From assembly GCA_903887325.1 (NCBI GenBank), contig CAISPG010000078.1, positions 1-64,000 of the forward strand: a DNA stretch of 64,000 nucleotides. Direction: 5' to 3'. The notes beneath the pieces are model-generated. The model worked only from the letters and a program-made list of their open reading frames with translations, searched no databases and was not told the DNA's origin. Made by a program: the position numbers and the translations under genes. The stretch's first letter is position 1. Every line of letters begins with the position of its first letter. This document shows positions 1 to 7,895 of the stretch, piece by piece. The DNA is from an uncultured Burkholderiales bacterium. Lineage in GTDB: Bacteria; Pseudomonadota; Gammaproteobacteria; Burkholderiales; Burkholderiaceae_C.

Positions 1-920
1 ACATTGGCTTCGCCCACCACTTTCAAAATATCCGGTGCATGACCGCCGCCCGCACCTTCGGTGTGGAAAGTGTGAATGGTGCGGCCCTTGAATGCAGCGA
101 TGGTGTCTTCCACAAAACCGGATTCATTCAAGGTGTCGGTGTGGATCGCGACTTGCGTGTCTGTGTCTTCGGCCACGTTCAAACAGTTGTCAATCGCAGC
201 AGGTGTGGTGCCCCAGTCTTCGTGCAATTTCAGGCCGATAGCGCCTGCGTTGATTTGCTCGTGCAAAGCGTTCGGCAGCGATGCATTGCCTTTGCCCAGA
301 AAACCCAGGTTCATGGGGAATGCATCAGCAGCTTGCAGCATGCGCTCCAGATTCCAAGGCCCGGGCGTGCAAGTGGTGGCGAACGTGCCTGTGGCAGGCC
401 CTGTGCCACCGCCTAGCATGGTGGTCACACCACTGGCCAAGGCTTCTTCAATTTGCTGGGGCGCGATAAAGTGGATATGTGTATCAATCGCACCGGCAGT
501 GACGATCATGCCTTCGCAGGAAATGATTTCAGTGCCGGGACCGATGACGATGTCTACGCCGGGTTGGGTGTCGGGATTGCCTGCTTTACCGATGGCGGCA
601 ATGCGTGAATTTTTGATACCGATATCGGCTTTGACTATGCCCCAGTGGTCGATGATGAGCGCGTTGGTCAGCACCGCGTCCATGGCACCACCGGCTTGTG
701 CGCCGGTGCCAAGCGGGCCGTTGCGGGTGCGTTGCGACTGGGCCATACCGTCACGTATGGTTTTGCCGCCGCCGAATTTCACTTCCTCGCCATAGCCGCC
801 TGAGCGCAAGGTGTAATCATCTTCAACTTGAATGATCAAATCTGTGTCTGCCAGTCGCACACGGTCGCCGACTGTCGGGCCGTACATTTCCGCATAAGCG
901 CGTTTTTCTATTTGTGCCAT
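1..920 (-). CDS. ureC: Urease alpha subunit UreC, N-terminal 306 residues (cut by window edge)
   Basis: The large catalytic subunit of urease, which hydrolyses urea to ammonia and carbamate at a dinuclear nickel centre in the cytoplasm. It is missing from the ORF track because it runs off the window. Reading the minus strand from the ATG at 920 gives [20 protein letters not shown], the usual UreC start. Visible metal and active-site elements are the DTHIHF pair of histidines, GLKLHEDWG (the lysine carbamylated in the family), [10 protein letters not shown] and [13 protein letters not shown]. The remaining active-site His/Cys and the last metal Asp lie beyond base 1. The ATG overlaps the ureB stop by one base (TGATG), so translation is probably coupled. 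Accessory genes ureEFG are expected further left but cannot be seen. Confidence 0.97.
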   Translation of the reverse strand, partial: MAQIEKRAYAEMYGPTVGDRVRLADTDLIIQVEDDYTLRSGGYGEEVKFGGGKTIRDGMAQSQRTRNGPLGTGAQAGGAMDAVLTNALIIDHWGIVKADIGIKNSRIAAIGKAGNPDTQPGVDIVIGPGTEIISCEGMIVTAGAIDTHIHFIAPQQIEEALASGVTTMLGGGTGPATGTFATTCTPGPWNLERMLQAADAFPMNLGFLGKGNASLPNALHEQINAGAIGLKLHEDWGTTPAAIDNCLNVAEDTDTQVAIHTDTLNESGFVEDTIAAFKGRTIHTFHTEGAGGGHAPDILKVVGEAN

Positions 921-1246
921 CACTTGGCCCCTTTCAATGCGCCTTGTACATCGCCGCGAAATCCGTAAATCTGCCGGTCACCAGCGTAGTCCACCAATTC
1001 AACCGTGCGCTCCTGCCCGGGTTCGAACCTGACAGCCGTGCCGGAGGCGATATTCAAGCGCATACCGGTGGCCTGTTCGCGATCGAAATGCAAACCGTGG
1101 TTGGTTTCGGCAAAGTGGTAGTGCGATCCCACTTGTATAGGCCGGTCACCGGCGTTTTTCACCAGCAGCGTGCAAGTGCGTCTGTTTGTGTTCAAGGCAT
1201 GCTGACCCGCATCAATGAACATTTCGCCAGGAATCATGCGGCTCAT
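920..1246 (-). CDS. ureB: Urease beta subunit UreB
   Basis: Small structural subunit of urease, 108 residues with the start [15 protein letters not shown]. The ORF track begins 16 codons earlier, but that extension overlaps the preceding small gene and matches nothing in UreB. The motif [13 protein letters not shown], the highly conserved core of UreB, is present, and the end ALKGAK is at the expected place. It sits between the small His-rich gene (whose stop overlaps the ureB start codon) and ureC, in a tightly coupled operon. UreB alone has no catalytic residues; it helps build the UreABC trimer. Confidence 0.95.
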   Translation of the reverse strand: MSRMIPGEMFIDAGQHALNTNRRTCTLLVKNAGDRPIQVGSHYHFAETNHGLHFDREQATGMRLNIASGTAVRFEPGQERTVELVDYAGDRQIYGFRGDVQGALKGAK

Positions 1247-1404
1247 TTGCGGGTTTCCCACCAGATACCGGCAAGCACAAAGGCGAGCAGGCAAAGACCT
1301 ATCAATTCAGCACCGTGAGAGTGCGGTGAAGCCTCGCCGTGGCCCGGGTGCGCCATGGCTTGGGTGCAGATCAACAAGCTGATAAAAAAGAGTTGTTTCA
1401 ACAT
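1243..1404 (-). CDS. Small His-rich membrane or exported protein between ureA and ureB
   Basis: A 53-residue protein read from the ATG at 1404, which has an AAGGA ribosome-binding site eight to nine bases upstream; the earlier ORF-track start lacks one. The N-terminus ([18 protein letters not shown]) looks like a signal peptide or membrane anchor with an AMA cleavage site. It is followed by a short histidine cluster ([15 protein letters not shown]) and a second hydrophobic segment ending IWWETRK. Its stop overlaps the ureB start, so it belongs to the urease operon. I do not recognise the family with certainty. Metal binding, nickel in this context, is only an inference from the histidines and the location. 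Confidence 0.75.
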   Translation of the reverse strand: MLKQLFFISLLICTQAMAHPGHGEASPHSHGAELIGLCLLAFVLAGIWWETRK

Positions 1405-1429
1405 GATGGTGTCCTTAAAGTGCAAATCA

Positions 1430-1732
<303 letters not shown>

Positions 1733-1772
1733 AAGGTGATGCGCCAGTCAAATGAGATCAGTAATTATTGAC

Positions 1773-1787
1773 GCAATTTTTGAACCA
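1773..1787 (-). promoter_or_regulatory. Sigma-54-like promoter for ureA
   Basis: On the minus strand this reads TGGTTCAAAAATTGC. It has the invariant GG and GC separated by exactly ten bases and a perfect TTGC at -12; the -24 box matches four of six bases of TGGCAC. The start of transcription would be near 1761, about 29 bases before the ureA ATG. The two NtrC-like sites lie roughly 60 and 90 bases upstream of that start. Confidence 0.5.
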
Positions 1788-1815
1788 GGCTCAGCTTGAA
1801 TTTTTCGCTGTTTTA

Positions 1816-1832
1816 TGCACCTGTTGCGTGCA
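1816..1832. promoter_or_regulatory. NtrC-like binding site 1 (TGCAC-N7-GTGCA)
   Basis: TGCACCTGTTGCGTGCA is a 17-base palindrome with both half-sites of the enterobacterial NtrC consensus (TGCAC, seven bases, GTGCA) intact. It lies upstream of the sigma-54-like promoter of ureA and could serve either divergent unit. Confidence 0.6.
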
Positions 1833-1845
1833 AATTACACTTCTC

Positions 1846-1862
1846 TGCTTGAATATGGTGCA
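1846..1862. promoter_or_regulatory. NtrC-like binding site 2 (weaker)
   Basis: TGCTTGAATATGGTGCA keeps the right half-site GGTGCA and part of the left one. It starts exactly 30 bases after site 1, close to three helical turns, so both would lie on the same DNA face, as in known NtrC enhancers. Confidence 0.45.
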
Positions 1863-1980
1863 AAAAAATCAAAATACGTATTAAATATTTAATATTTTAT
1901 AATTAAAAATTGGAAAAATCCTAGGGTAAGTTCGGATTACGCATTGAATGCACGGTAATACGATGAAGCTTCACCTATTT

Positions 1981-2023
1981 CGAAAAATCGTCAAAAAGGC
2001 CGATTTTTTGGAGGAGCAAAAAA
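1981..2023 (+). promoter_or_regulatory. Alternative leader hairpins, candidate ANTAR antiterminator
   Basis: Two mutually exclusive pairings share the same T-tract. CGAAAAATCG (1981-1990) can pair with CGATTTTTTG (2001-2010). Alternatively TTTTTTG (2004-2010) can pair with CAAAAAA (2017-2023), leaving exactly six loop bases, GAGGAG. The second hairpin would sequester the 5' arm of the terminator at 2016-2060. Characterised ANTAR targets use hexanucleotide loops with A at position 1 and G at position 4; this loop has the G4 but not the A1. Its stem is almost all A-U, so the assignment is an inference. Confidence 0.45.
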
Positions 2024-2060
2024 GCCCCATACGCGCTTGCCGCGCTATGGGGCTTTTTGC
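2016..2060 (+). terminator. Intrinsic terminator (attenuator) in the urtA1 leader
   Basis: The arms GCAAAAAAGCCCCAT and ATGGGGCTTTTTGC pair with a single bulged A. The stem is extended inside by GCGC-TTGCC-GCGC, and it is followed by GTTTTG. It lies 48 bases before the urtA1 ATG in the same transcript, so by default it should stop transcription before the amide cluster. The cluster encodes an AmiR-type ANTAR protein, the classical regulator of this kind of leader terminator. Confidence 0.75.
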
Positions 2061-2107
2061 GTTTTGAGCGTCCATTTCCTTTGTGAATCACAGTTTAAGG
2101 AGTCAAC

Positions 2108-3298
2108 ATGAGTATGTCATCACGTCGTCGGTTTATACAAAAAGGCAGTACCTTGGTTGCTGCCGCAGCGCTTCCTGGCGCCGCACTCTGGCCCGGTTTG
2201 AGCCTGGCTGCTGAAGAGGTCAAGTTGGGCTTGCTGCACTCCATGTCGGGCACGATCGCTTTGGCAGAAGCGGCTATCGTTGACGCGGAAAAAATGGCCA
2301 TCGATGAAATCAATGCCGCTGGCGGCGTTCTGGGCAAAAAAATCGTGCCGGTTCTGGAAGATGGCGCAAGTGATTGGCCTACTTTTGCAGAAAAAGCCAA
2401 AAAATTGCTGCAGCAGGACAAGGTGCCAGCCGTTATCGGTTGCTACACATCAGCATCGCGCAAAGCCGTGTTGCCTGTGTTCAAGGCCAACAAGGGACTG
2501 CTGTACTACCCGACTTATTACGAAGGCCAGGAGGAAGATCCTCAGGTCATCTATACCTCACAGGAAGCCACGCAGTCAGTGGTCGCAGCCATGGAGTGGA
2601 TGGCAAAACAGCAGGGTAAAACTTTCTTCTTTGTCGGGTCGGATTACATTTACCCGCGCACCTGCAACAAGATTGCCAAAGCAACTGCTACCCGCCTGGG
2701 TTCAAGTGTTGTCGGCGAAGAATATGCGCCGCTGGGTCATACAGAGTTCTCGTCCATCATCAACAAAATCAAGGCAGCCAAACCTGACTGGATTTATTCA
2801 ACAGTGGTCGGTGGATCCAACGTTGCGTTCTACAAGCAATTGAAGGCGGCAGGCCTCGACGGAGCCAAGCAAAAGTTGTTGTCAACCGTGGTTTCAGAAA
2901 ACGAAATCGACGGCATCGGCAAAGACAATGCGATTGGTTATTACGCCTGTATGGGTTATTTCCAAAGCATCAAGTCACCGGAAAACGAAAAATTTGTGGC
3001 CGCCATCAAAGCCAAGTACGGTAAGGACCGGGTGGTCGGCGATCCTATGGAATGCGGCTACAACGCAGTGTATTTGTGGAAACTGGCTGTAGAAAAAGCC
3101 AAGTCATTCGATGTGGCCAAGGTGATTGCTGCTTCATCTGAAGTTGAATTCAAGGCACCTGAAGGGCTGGTGAGAATTCACAAAACCAACCATCACGTCT
3201 GGAAGAAAGTACGCATCGGACGGGCACGCGCAGACGGTCAGTTCGACATTGTTCATGAAAGTCAATTGACTGAACCGAACCCGTTCCCCAAGCTGTAA
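2108..3298 (+). CDS. Urea/short-chain amide ABC transporter substrate-binding protein (UrtA/FmdD-like)
   Basis: Periplasmic binding protein of the Urt/Fmd branch, 396 residues. An AAGGAG ribosome-binding site precedes the ATG. The N-terminus SSRRRFIQKG followed by a hydrophobic stretch and SLAAEE is a twin-arginine (Tat) signal, unlike the Sec-type signal of the second UrtA here. The mature part shows VIGCYTSASRKAVLPVF, LLYYPTYYEG and GSDYIYPRTCNK, which are also shared with the cytoplasmic sensor AmiC. Being first in a cluster that ends in an amidase and AmiCR, it more likely binds aliphatic amides than urea; this is inferred. It is separated from the permease gene by a GNRA hairpin, so it may be made in excess. 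Confidence 0.85.
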   Translation: MSMSSRRRFIQKGSTLVAAAALPGAALWPGLSLAAEEVKLGLLHSMSGTIALAEAAIVDAEKMAIDEINAAGGVLGKKIVPVLEDGASDWPTFAEKAKKLLQQDKVPAVIGCYTSASRKAVLPVFKANKGLLYYPTYYEGQEEDPQVIYTSQEATQSVVAAMEWMAKQQGKTFFFVGSDYIYPRTCNKIAKATATRLGSSVVGEEYAPLGHTEFSSIINKIKAAKPDWIYSTVVGGSNVAFYKQLKAAGLDGAKQKLLSTVVSENEIDGIGKDNAIGYYACMGYFQSIKSPENEKFVAAIKAKYGKDRVVGDPMECGYNAVYLWKLAVEKAKSFDVAKVIAASSEVEFKAPEGLVRIHKTNHHVWKKVRIGRARADGQFDIVHESQLTEPNPFPKL

Positions 3299-3322
3299 TT
3301 TCTTTAAAGTGAAGTATTCGGA

Positions 3323-3348
3323 CGGCCTGCCGGGTAACCGGCGGGCTG
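3323..3348 (+). other. GNRA-capped hairpin between urtA1 and urtB1
   Basis: CGGCCTGCCGG-GTAA-CCGGCGGGCTG forms an 11-base-pair stem, including U-G wobbles, closed by a GTAA tetraloop. No T-tract follows, so it is not a plain terminator. It probably protects the 3' end of the binding-protein message or lowers expression of the downstream genes, as intercistronic hairpins do in other ABC operons. Confidence 0.7.
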
Positions 3349-3363
3349 CCGAGGAGAGTTTCT

Positions 3364-4266
3364 GTGAGCCTTGAAATATTCTGGATGCAAATTTTCAGCG
3401 GCGTCAGTTACACAGCAATATTGCTGCTGATGTCTTTGGGACTTGCCATTGTTTTTGGTTTGATGGGTGTCATCAACATGGCACACGGGGAGTTAATGGC
3501 CCTGGGAGCCTACGTCACCTTCATGGTGGCGAATGTGTTTTTAAAAATATTTCCTGATTCCATAGACATCTATATTCTTTTTGCCATACCGGCGGCTTTT
3601 CTGGTGACATTTTTTTTCGGTATGTTCTTAGAGTGGGCTGTCGTGCGCTGGTTTTATAACCGTCCGCTGGATACCTTGCTGGCTACCTGGGGTTTAAGTT
3701 TGATCCTGCAGCAAACTTATCGCACTGTATTCGGCCCTCAGGAAGTCACTATCCCGCTGGCGTCGTGGCTCGATGGTGCTATTGAGCCATTTACCGGTGT
3801 GCAACTTCCTTTGAATCGCATATTCATCATTGTGCTGACGTTGCTGGTTGCTATCGGTGTGTATTTGCTTTTTTTCAAAACTCGCATGGGTTTGCAGGTT
3901 CGAGCCATCACACAAAACCGTGCAATTTCTGAAACAGTAGGCATCAATACCCGCAAGGTCGACATGTATACCTTTGCCCTTGGCAGTGGTCTGGCAGGAA
4001 TTGCGGGCAGTGTCTTCACCATGATCGGATCAACCAATCCGGGTACCGGTCAACTCTATATCGTCGACACCTTCATTGTGGTTGTCTTCGGCGGTGTGGC
4101 CAGCATCATGGGTACTGCGCTGTCAAGTTTCATCATTGCACAACTACAAACTACGTTTGAATTCATGACCACCAGTTCGTATGCCAAAGTCTTGTTGATG
4201 CTGATTGTGGTGATTATTCTGTACTTCCGTCCTAATGGTTTGTTTTCTCCTAAAGTGAGGAGCTGA
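3364..4266 (+). CDS. Urea/amide ABC transporter permease (UrtB/FmdE-like)
   Basis: Inner-membrane permease of the LivH type, 300 residues, starting at GTG 3364 with GAGGAG upstream. The conserved GLAIVFGLMGVINMAHGELM and PLDTLLATWGLSLILQQTYRT segments are characteristic of UrtB. It lacks the roughly 220-residue periplasmic N-terminal domain found in the second UrtB of this window, in keeping with the amide-type subgroup. It ends one base before the urtC1 start and would pair with that protein. Confidence 0.87.
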   Translation: MSLEIFWMQIFSGVSYTAILLLMSLGLAIVFGLMGVINMAHGELMALGAYVTFMVANVFLKIFPDSIDIYILFAIPAAFLVTFFFGMFLEWAVVRWFYNRPLDTLLATWGLSLILQQTYRTVFGPQEVTIPLASWLDGAIEPFTGVQLPLNRIFIIVLTLLVAIGVYLLFFKTRMGLQVRAITQNRAISETVGINTRKVDMYTFALGSGLAGIAGSVFTMIGSTNPGTGQLYIVDTFIVVVFGGVASIMGTALSSFIIAQLQTTFEFMTTSSYAKVLLMLIVVIILYFRPNGLFSPKVRS

Positions 4267-4267
4267 T

Positions 4268-5317
4268 ATGCCAAAAGATTTTTTGCGTAAAAGCTGGTGG
4301 GTAAATTTCGCCATCATCTTTTGCTTTTTATTGCTGCTGCCAGTGATTTCACCGTCTTTCAGAGTTCCGTTATACGGAAAGTACCTTTCCTTTGCATTCG
4401 TCGCTCTGGGCATTGTTCTCAGTTGGGGGTATTGCGGCATTCTGAGTCTGGGGCAAGGCATCTTTTTCGGAATCGGGGCGTATTCACTGGCAATGTTCCT
4501 CAAGCTTGAAGCCTCCAGCCCGGAGTTACCGGATTTCATGGTGTGGAGCAGCGTTGAGCAATTACCGTTGGCTTGGGAGCCTTTTCACAGTCTTGCGTTC
4601 ACCTTGATCTGCATACTGGTTCTGCCGGTGCTGCTTGCATTTCCGTTCACTTACATGATTTTCAAAAAACGGGTCAGTGGCGTTTATTTCTCAATTCTTA
4701 CCCTGGCGCTTTCATTGACTTTGACGGTATTGATCATCGGTAGTCAGGGCGGCACAGGTGGTGCCAATGGCATCACAGACTTCAGTACTTTGCAGGGATG
4801 GGATGTGGCATCGGACGAAGCGCGTATTCGCATGTATTTTCTGATGCTGGGCTTGCTGGCGGTGTGTGCTGTGATTGTCCAATACCTGGTGTCTTCCCGG
4901 TACGGCAAAGTGTTGATTGCCATCAGGGACAGGGAAGACCGGGTGAGATTTTCAGGTTATGACACCGCCTGGATCAAGGCGGCCACTTTGTCTGTGTCTT
5001 GTGTGCTTGCTTCTATCGGCGGCGCCATGTTTGTGTTGTTCACAGGCTTGATTACTCCTCAATTGGTTGGTGCGGTGGCATCAGTTGAAATGATTGTTTA
5101 TGCAGCATTTGGCGGCAGAACTTCAGTGCTTGGTGCGGTATTTGCAGCCTTTGCTGTCGGTTGGCTCAAATCCGCTTTGTCAGAAGAATTTCCACAAGGT
5201 TGGTTATTTTTTCTGGGAGGACTGTTCTTGCTTGTCACTGCGGTTTTGCCGCAGGGACTGGCAGGTTTGACCGGGCTATTTGAAAGAAAGCCGGCAAATG
5301 AAAGTGATGCCAAATGA
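4268..5317 (+). CDS. Urea/amide ABC transporter permease (UrtC/FmdF-like)
   Basis: Second permease, LivM type, 349 residues with many hydrophobic segments. The motifs LSWGYCGILSLGQGIFFGIGAYSLAM and AAFGGRTSVLGAVFAAF are diagnostic. It has a conserved cytoplasmic coupling region (YGKVLIAIRDREDRVRFSGYD). Its stop overlaps the start of the following ATPase gene by four bases (ATGA). It is expected to form the membrane channel together with the upstream permease. Confidence 0.87.
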   Translation: MPKDFLRKSWWVNFAIIFCFLLLLPVISPSFRVPLYGKYLSFAFVALGIVLSWGYCGILSLGQGIFFGIGAYSLAMFLKLEASSPELPDFMVWSSVEQLPLAWEPFHSLAFTLICILVLPVLLAFPFTYMIFKKRVSGVYFSILTLALSLTLTVLIIGSQGGTGGANGITDFSTLQGWDVASDEARIRMYFLMLGLLAVCAVIVQYLVSSRYGKVLIAIRDREDRVRFSGYDTAWIKAATLSVSCVLASIGGAMFVLFTGLITPQLVGAVASVEMIVYAAFGGRTSVLGAVFAAFAVGWLKSALSEEFPQGWLFFLGGLFLLVTAVLPQGLAGLTGLFERKPANESDAK

Positions 5318-6051
5318 GTAAGCAAGCTCTTTTGGAGATCAACGATTTGCTGGTTGCCTTCGGCGGTTTTATCGCCATCGATCATGTCAGTTTGAGTGTG
5401 CTTCATGGTGAAATCCGTTGCATCATCGGTCCTAACGGCGCAGGTAAAACCACATTACTCGATGCCATATGCGGCAAAACGCAGGCAAGTCAGGGAAGCA
5501 TATTTTTTGCTGGTATCAGGATTGACAACGAAAGTGAATTCAAAAGAACGCGACTGGGAATGGGTCGAAAGTTTCAAACGCCTTCGGTCTACGATGATTT
5601 GACGGTTTATCAAAATATTCAAATTTCAGTGCCCAAAGGCCAAAGCATGCTCTCGGCCATATTCAACCAAGACTATCAGTTTGATGACGAAATCCAGGCG
5701 GTCGCTGTTACAACCAATCTTGAGAATTTGCTCACTACACAGGCCGGGACGCTAAGCCACGGGCAGAAGCAGTGGTTGGAAATTGCCATGCTGCTGGTGC
5801 AGCATCCTAAATTGCTGTTACTTGATGAGCCTGTGGCCGGCATGAGTTTGAAGGAGCGAGATCAGACTGTCGATCTCATTCAAAGAATTTCAGCCACTCA
5901 AGCTATTGTGGTGATTGAGCACGACATGGACTTTGTCAAAAAACTATCCGGCAATGTCACTGTATTGCATCAGGGCGCCATTTTGTGTGAAGGTTCCATA
6001 GAACAGGTTCAGATTGATCCGCGCGTGCGGGAAGTCTATTTAGGCGATTAG
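5314..6051 (+). CDS. Urea/amide ABC transporter ATPase (UrtD-like)
   Basis: LivG-type ATPase subunit, 245 residues. Walker A is GPNGAGKTT, the signature is LSHGQKQWLE, Walker B is LLLLDEPVAGM and the switch histidine is in VIEHDMDF. The LSHGQKQWLE form of the signature is typical of UrtD. It is translationally coupled to the upstream permease and followed three bases later by the partner ATPase gene. Confidence 0.9.
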   Translation: MSKQALLEINDLLVAFGGFIAIDHVSLSVLHGEIRCIIGPNGAGKTTLLDAICGKTQASQGSIFFAGIRIDNESEFKRTRLGMGRKFQTPSVYDDLTVYQNIQISVPKGQSMLSAIFNQDYQFDDEIQAVAVTTNLENLLTTQAGTLSHGQKQWLEIAMLLVQHPKLLLLDEPVAGMSLKERDQTVDLIQRISATQAIVVIEHDMDFVKKLSGNVTVLHQGAILCEGSIEQVQIDPRVREVYLGD

Positions 6052-6054
6052 AAG

Positions 6055-6750
6055 ATGACTCTGCTCAAGACCACAGACTTAATGGCAGGCTATGGACAAA
6101 GTATTGTGCTGCACGGTGTTTCCTTTGAAATGAAGGCACACGAGGCAGTGGCTGTTGTTGGAAAAAACGGCATGTCCAAGTCAACTTTTTTTAAAACTTT
6201 GGTAGGTTTACTTCCGGCGCACTCCGGGCGTATCGAGTTCATGGGACAGGACATCACACAAATGCCCGTTTTTGAACGTGCCCGAATGGGTTTGGGCTAT
6301 GTGCCTCAAGGACGTTTGTTATTTGCGCAATTGACCGTTGAAGAAAACCTGATGACGGCGCTGCAAACCGGTCGTTTGAAAAAAATTCCTGACCTGGTGT
6401 ATGAATTATTTCCTGTGTTGTCGGAGATGAAAAATCGAAAAGCGGGGAATCTGTCCGGCGGTCAACAGCAGATGGTTGCAATCGGGCGGGCTTTGACAGC
6501 GGGGCCGGTTTTATTGATTCTTGATGAGCCTACCGAAGGCATACAACCTTCCATCATCAAGGAAATTGCTGCAGCACTTGTCAAGTTGCAACAAGCAACT
6601 GATTGCACCGTGCTTTTGTCTGAGCAGGTGCTGAGTTTTGCAACCAGCGTTGCTGACCGGTTAGTGGTTTTGGAGCGGGGCGCAGTGGTTCATAGCTGCG
6701 GCAAGGGGGCGGAAGACGTGGATGCCGTCAAGGCATTTTTGACAATTTAA
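6055..6750 (+). CDS. Urea/amide ABC transporter ATPase (UrtE-like) with altered P-loop
   Basis: LivF-type ATPase, 231 residues. The signature [15 protein letters not shown], Walker [17 protein letters not shown] and the family segment [18 protein letters not shown] are intact. The P-loop reads GKNGMSKST: the glycine directly before the catalytic lysine, nearly invariant in Walker A, is replaced by serine (codon TCC). The second UrtE in this window has the normal GRNGVGKTT. Whether this copy still hydrolyses ATP is uncertain. It ends 20 bases before amiE, with an AGGAG ribosome-binding site between them. Confidence 0.87.
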   Translation: MTLLKTTDLMAGYGQSIVLHGVSFEMKAHEAVAVVGKNGMSKSTFFKTLVGLLPAHSGRIEFMGQDITQMPVFERARMGLGYVPQGRLLFAQLTVEENLMTALQTGRLKKIPDLVYELFPVLSEMKNRKAGNLSGGQQQMVAIGRALTAGPVLLILDEPTEGIQPSIIKEIAAALVKLQQATDCTVLLSEQVLSFATSVADRLVVLERGAVVHSCGKGAEDVDAVKAFLTI

Positions 6751-6770
6751 CAATTCACAGGAGAACTCAT

Positions 6771-7808
6771 ATGAGACACGGAGATATTTCTAGCAGCAAA
6801 GATTGCGTGGGCGTTGCAGTTGTTAACTACAAAATGCCGCGTTTGCATACCAAGGCTGAAGTTCTGGAAAATGCGCGAAAAATCGGCGACATGTTGGTTG
6901 GAATGAAACAAGGTTTACCAGGCATGGACTTGGTTATTTTTCCTGAATACTCAACCCACGGCATCATGTATGACTCCAAGGAAATGTACGAAACAGCCGC
7001 TACTATCCCTGGCGAAGAGACTGAAATTTTTGCAGCAGCTTGCCGTAAAGCCAAAGTCTGGGGTGTTTTTTCATTGACAGGTGAACGTCATGAAGAGCAT
7101 CCGAAAAAAGCACCTTACAACACCTTGATCTTGATGAACGACAAAGGTGAGATTGTGCAGAAATACCGCAAGATCATGCCTTGGGTACCTATTGAAGGTT
7201 GGTACCCCGGTAATTGCACTTATGTGTCAGACGGCCCCAAAGGAATGAAAATCAGTCTGATTATTTGTGACGACGGCAATTACCCCGAAATATGGCGTGA
7301 TTGTGCGATGCGGGGCGCTGAATTGATTGTGCGCTGCCAAGGCTATATGTACCCGGCTAAGGATCAGCAGGTGCTTGTTGCGAAGGCCATGGCCTGGATG
7401 AACAACTGCTATGTCGCCGTTGCCAATGCCTCCGGATTTGACGGCGTTTATTCGTATTTCGGTCACTCGGCTATTGTTGGATTTGACGGTCGCACGCTCG
7501 GAGAGTGCGGCGAAGAGGATATGGGCATTCAGTATGCTGAACTGTCTGTCGGGCTGATCCGTGACGCCAGACGCACCATGCAATCGCAAAACCATTTGTA
7601 CAAATTGCTGCACCGCGGCTACACCGGGAAAATCAATTCCGGCGAAGATGCCAACGGGGTAGCCGATTGTCCTTTTGAGTTTTATTCCAAATGGGTTAAC
7701 GATCCAGAGGGCGCACGCAAAATGGTTGAATCCTTCACTCGCTCTACGCCGGGAACAGACGAAGCGCCGATTGAAGGTATTCCAAATCAATCAACCAAGC
7801 ATCGCTGA
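6771..7808 (+). CDS. amiE: Aliphatic amidase AmiE
   Basis: Nitrilase-superfamily amidase that hydrolyses short aliphatic amides such as acetamide or propionamide to the acid and ammonia in the cytoplasm. The 345 residues align almost end to end with Pseudomonas AmiE as I recall it (MRHGDISSS start). The catalytic triad falls at the same numbers: Glu59 (FPEYS), Lys134 (YRKIMPW) and Cys166 (ICDDGNYPE). The substrate-pocket region IEGWYPG and the HRGYTG segment are kept. It follows the transporter genes directly, so uptake and hydrolysis are probably co-expressed. A formamidase (AmiF) is less likely because of the overall match to AmiE. Confidence 0.95.
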   Translation: MRHGDISSSKDCVGVAVVNYKMPRLHTKAEVLENARKIGDMLVGMKQGLPGMDLVIFPEYSTHGIMYDSKEMYETAATIPGEETEIFAAACRKAKVWGVFSLTGERHEEHPKKAPYNTLILMNDKGEIVQKYRKIMPWVPIEGWYPGNCTYVSDGPKGMKISLIICDDGNYPEIWRDCAMRGAELIVRCQGYMYPAKDQQVLVAKAMAWMNNCYVAVANASGFDGVYSYFGHSAIVGFDGRTLGECGEEDMGIQYAELSVGLIRDARRTMQSQNHLYKLLHRGYTGKINSGEDANGVADCPFEFYSKWVNDPEGARKMVESFTRSTPGTDEAPIEGIPNQSTKHR

Positions 7809-7822
7809 TAACTTGTCCAGCA

Positions 7823-7855
7823 AGCGCCCTGTGACTTCAGTGGTTTCAGGGTGCT
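7823..7855 (+). terminator. Weak intercistronic hairpin after amiE
   Basis: AGCGCCCTG and CAGGGTGCT form a nine-base-pair stem with a 15-base loop, followed by GCTTGGGGTTTTGTT. It could act as a partial terminator that lowers expression of the ATPase and regulatory genes relative to amiE. It overlaps the GTG at 7851, which argues against that codon as the next start. Confidence 0.45.
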
Positions 7856-7895
7856 GCTTGGGGTTTTGTTAACAATACAAACAGGTATTTCATTC

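Larger units (their letters stand above)
1733..2107. promoter_or_regulatory. Divergent regulatory region between ureA and urtA1
   Basis: A 375-base gene-free region separating the minus-strand urease operon from the plus-strand amide cluster. It holds a sigma-54-like element facing ureA, two NtrC-like palindromes 30 bases apart, a very AT-rich stretch (about 1860-1920), and a structured leader ending in a strong intrinsic terminator just before the urtA1 ribosome-binding site. A TATAAT lies at 1898-1903 but has no convincing -35 box, so the urtA1 promoter is unassigned. A search by eye for GG-N10-GC on the plus strand between 1860 and 2080 found no sigma-54 element for urtA1. Confidence 0.7.

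Noticed and set aside
76-795. 239-residue plus-strand ORF
   Set aside because: It is a shadow of ureC on the opposite strand, which is unmistakable by its motifs.
1921-2060. Guanidine riboswitch (ykkC or mini-ykkC) upstream of an urt-like operon
   Set aside because: The leader has CTAGGGT and an ACGG, which recall guanidine riboswitches, but the conserved GGTCCGAGAG-type core and flanking stems with ACGR loops are absent.
1860-2080. Sigma-54 promoter reading toward urtA1
   Set aside because: No GG-N10-GC arrangement with acceptable -24/-12 boxes was found on the plus strand.
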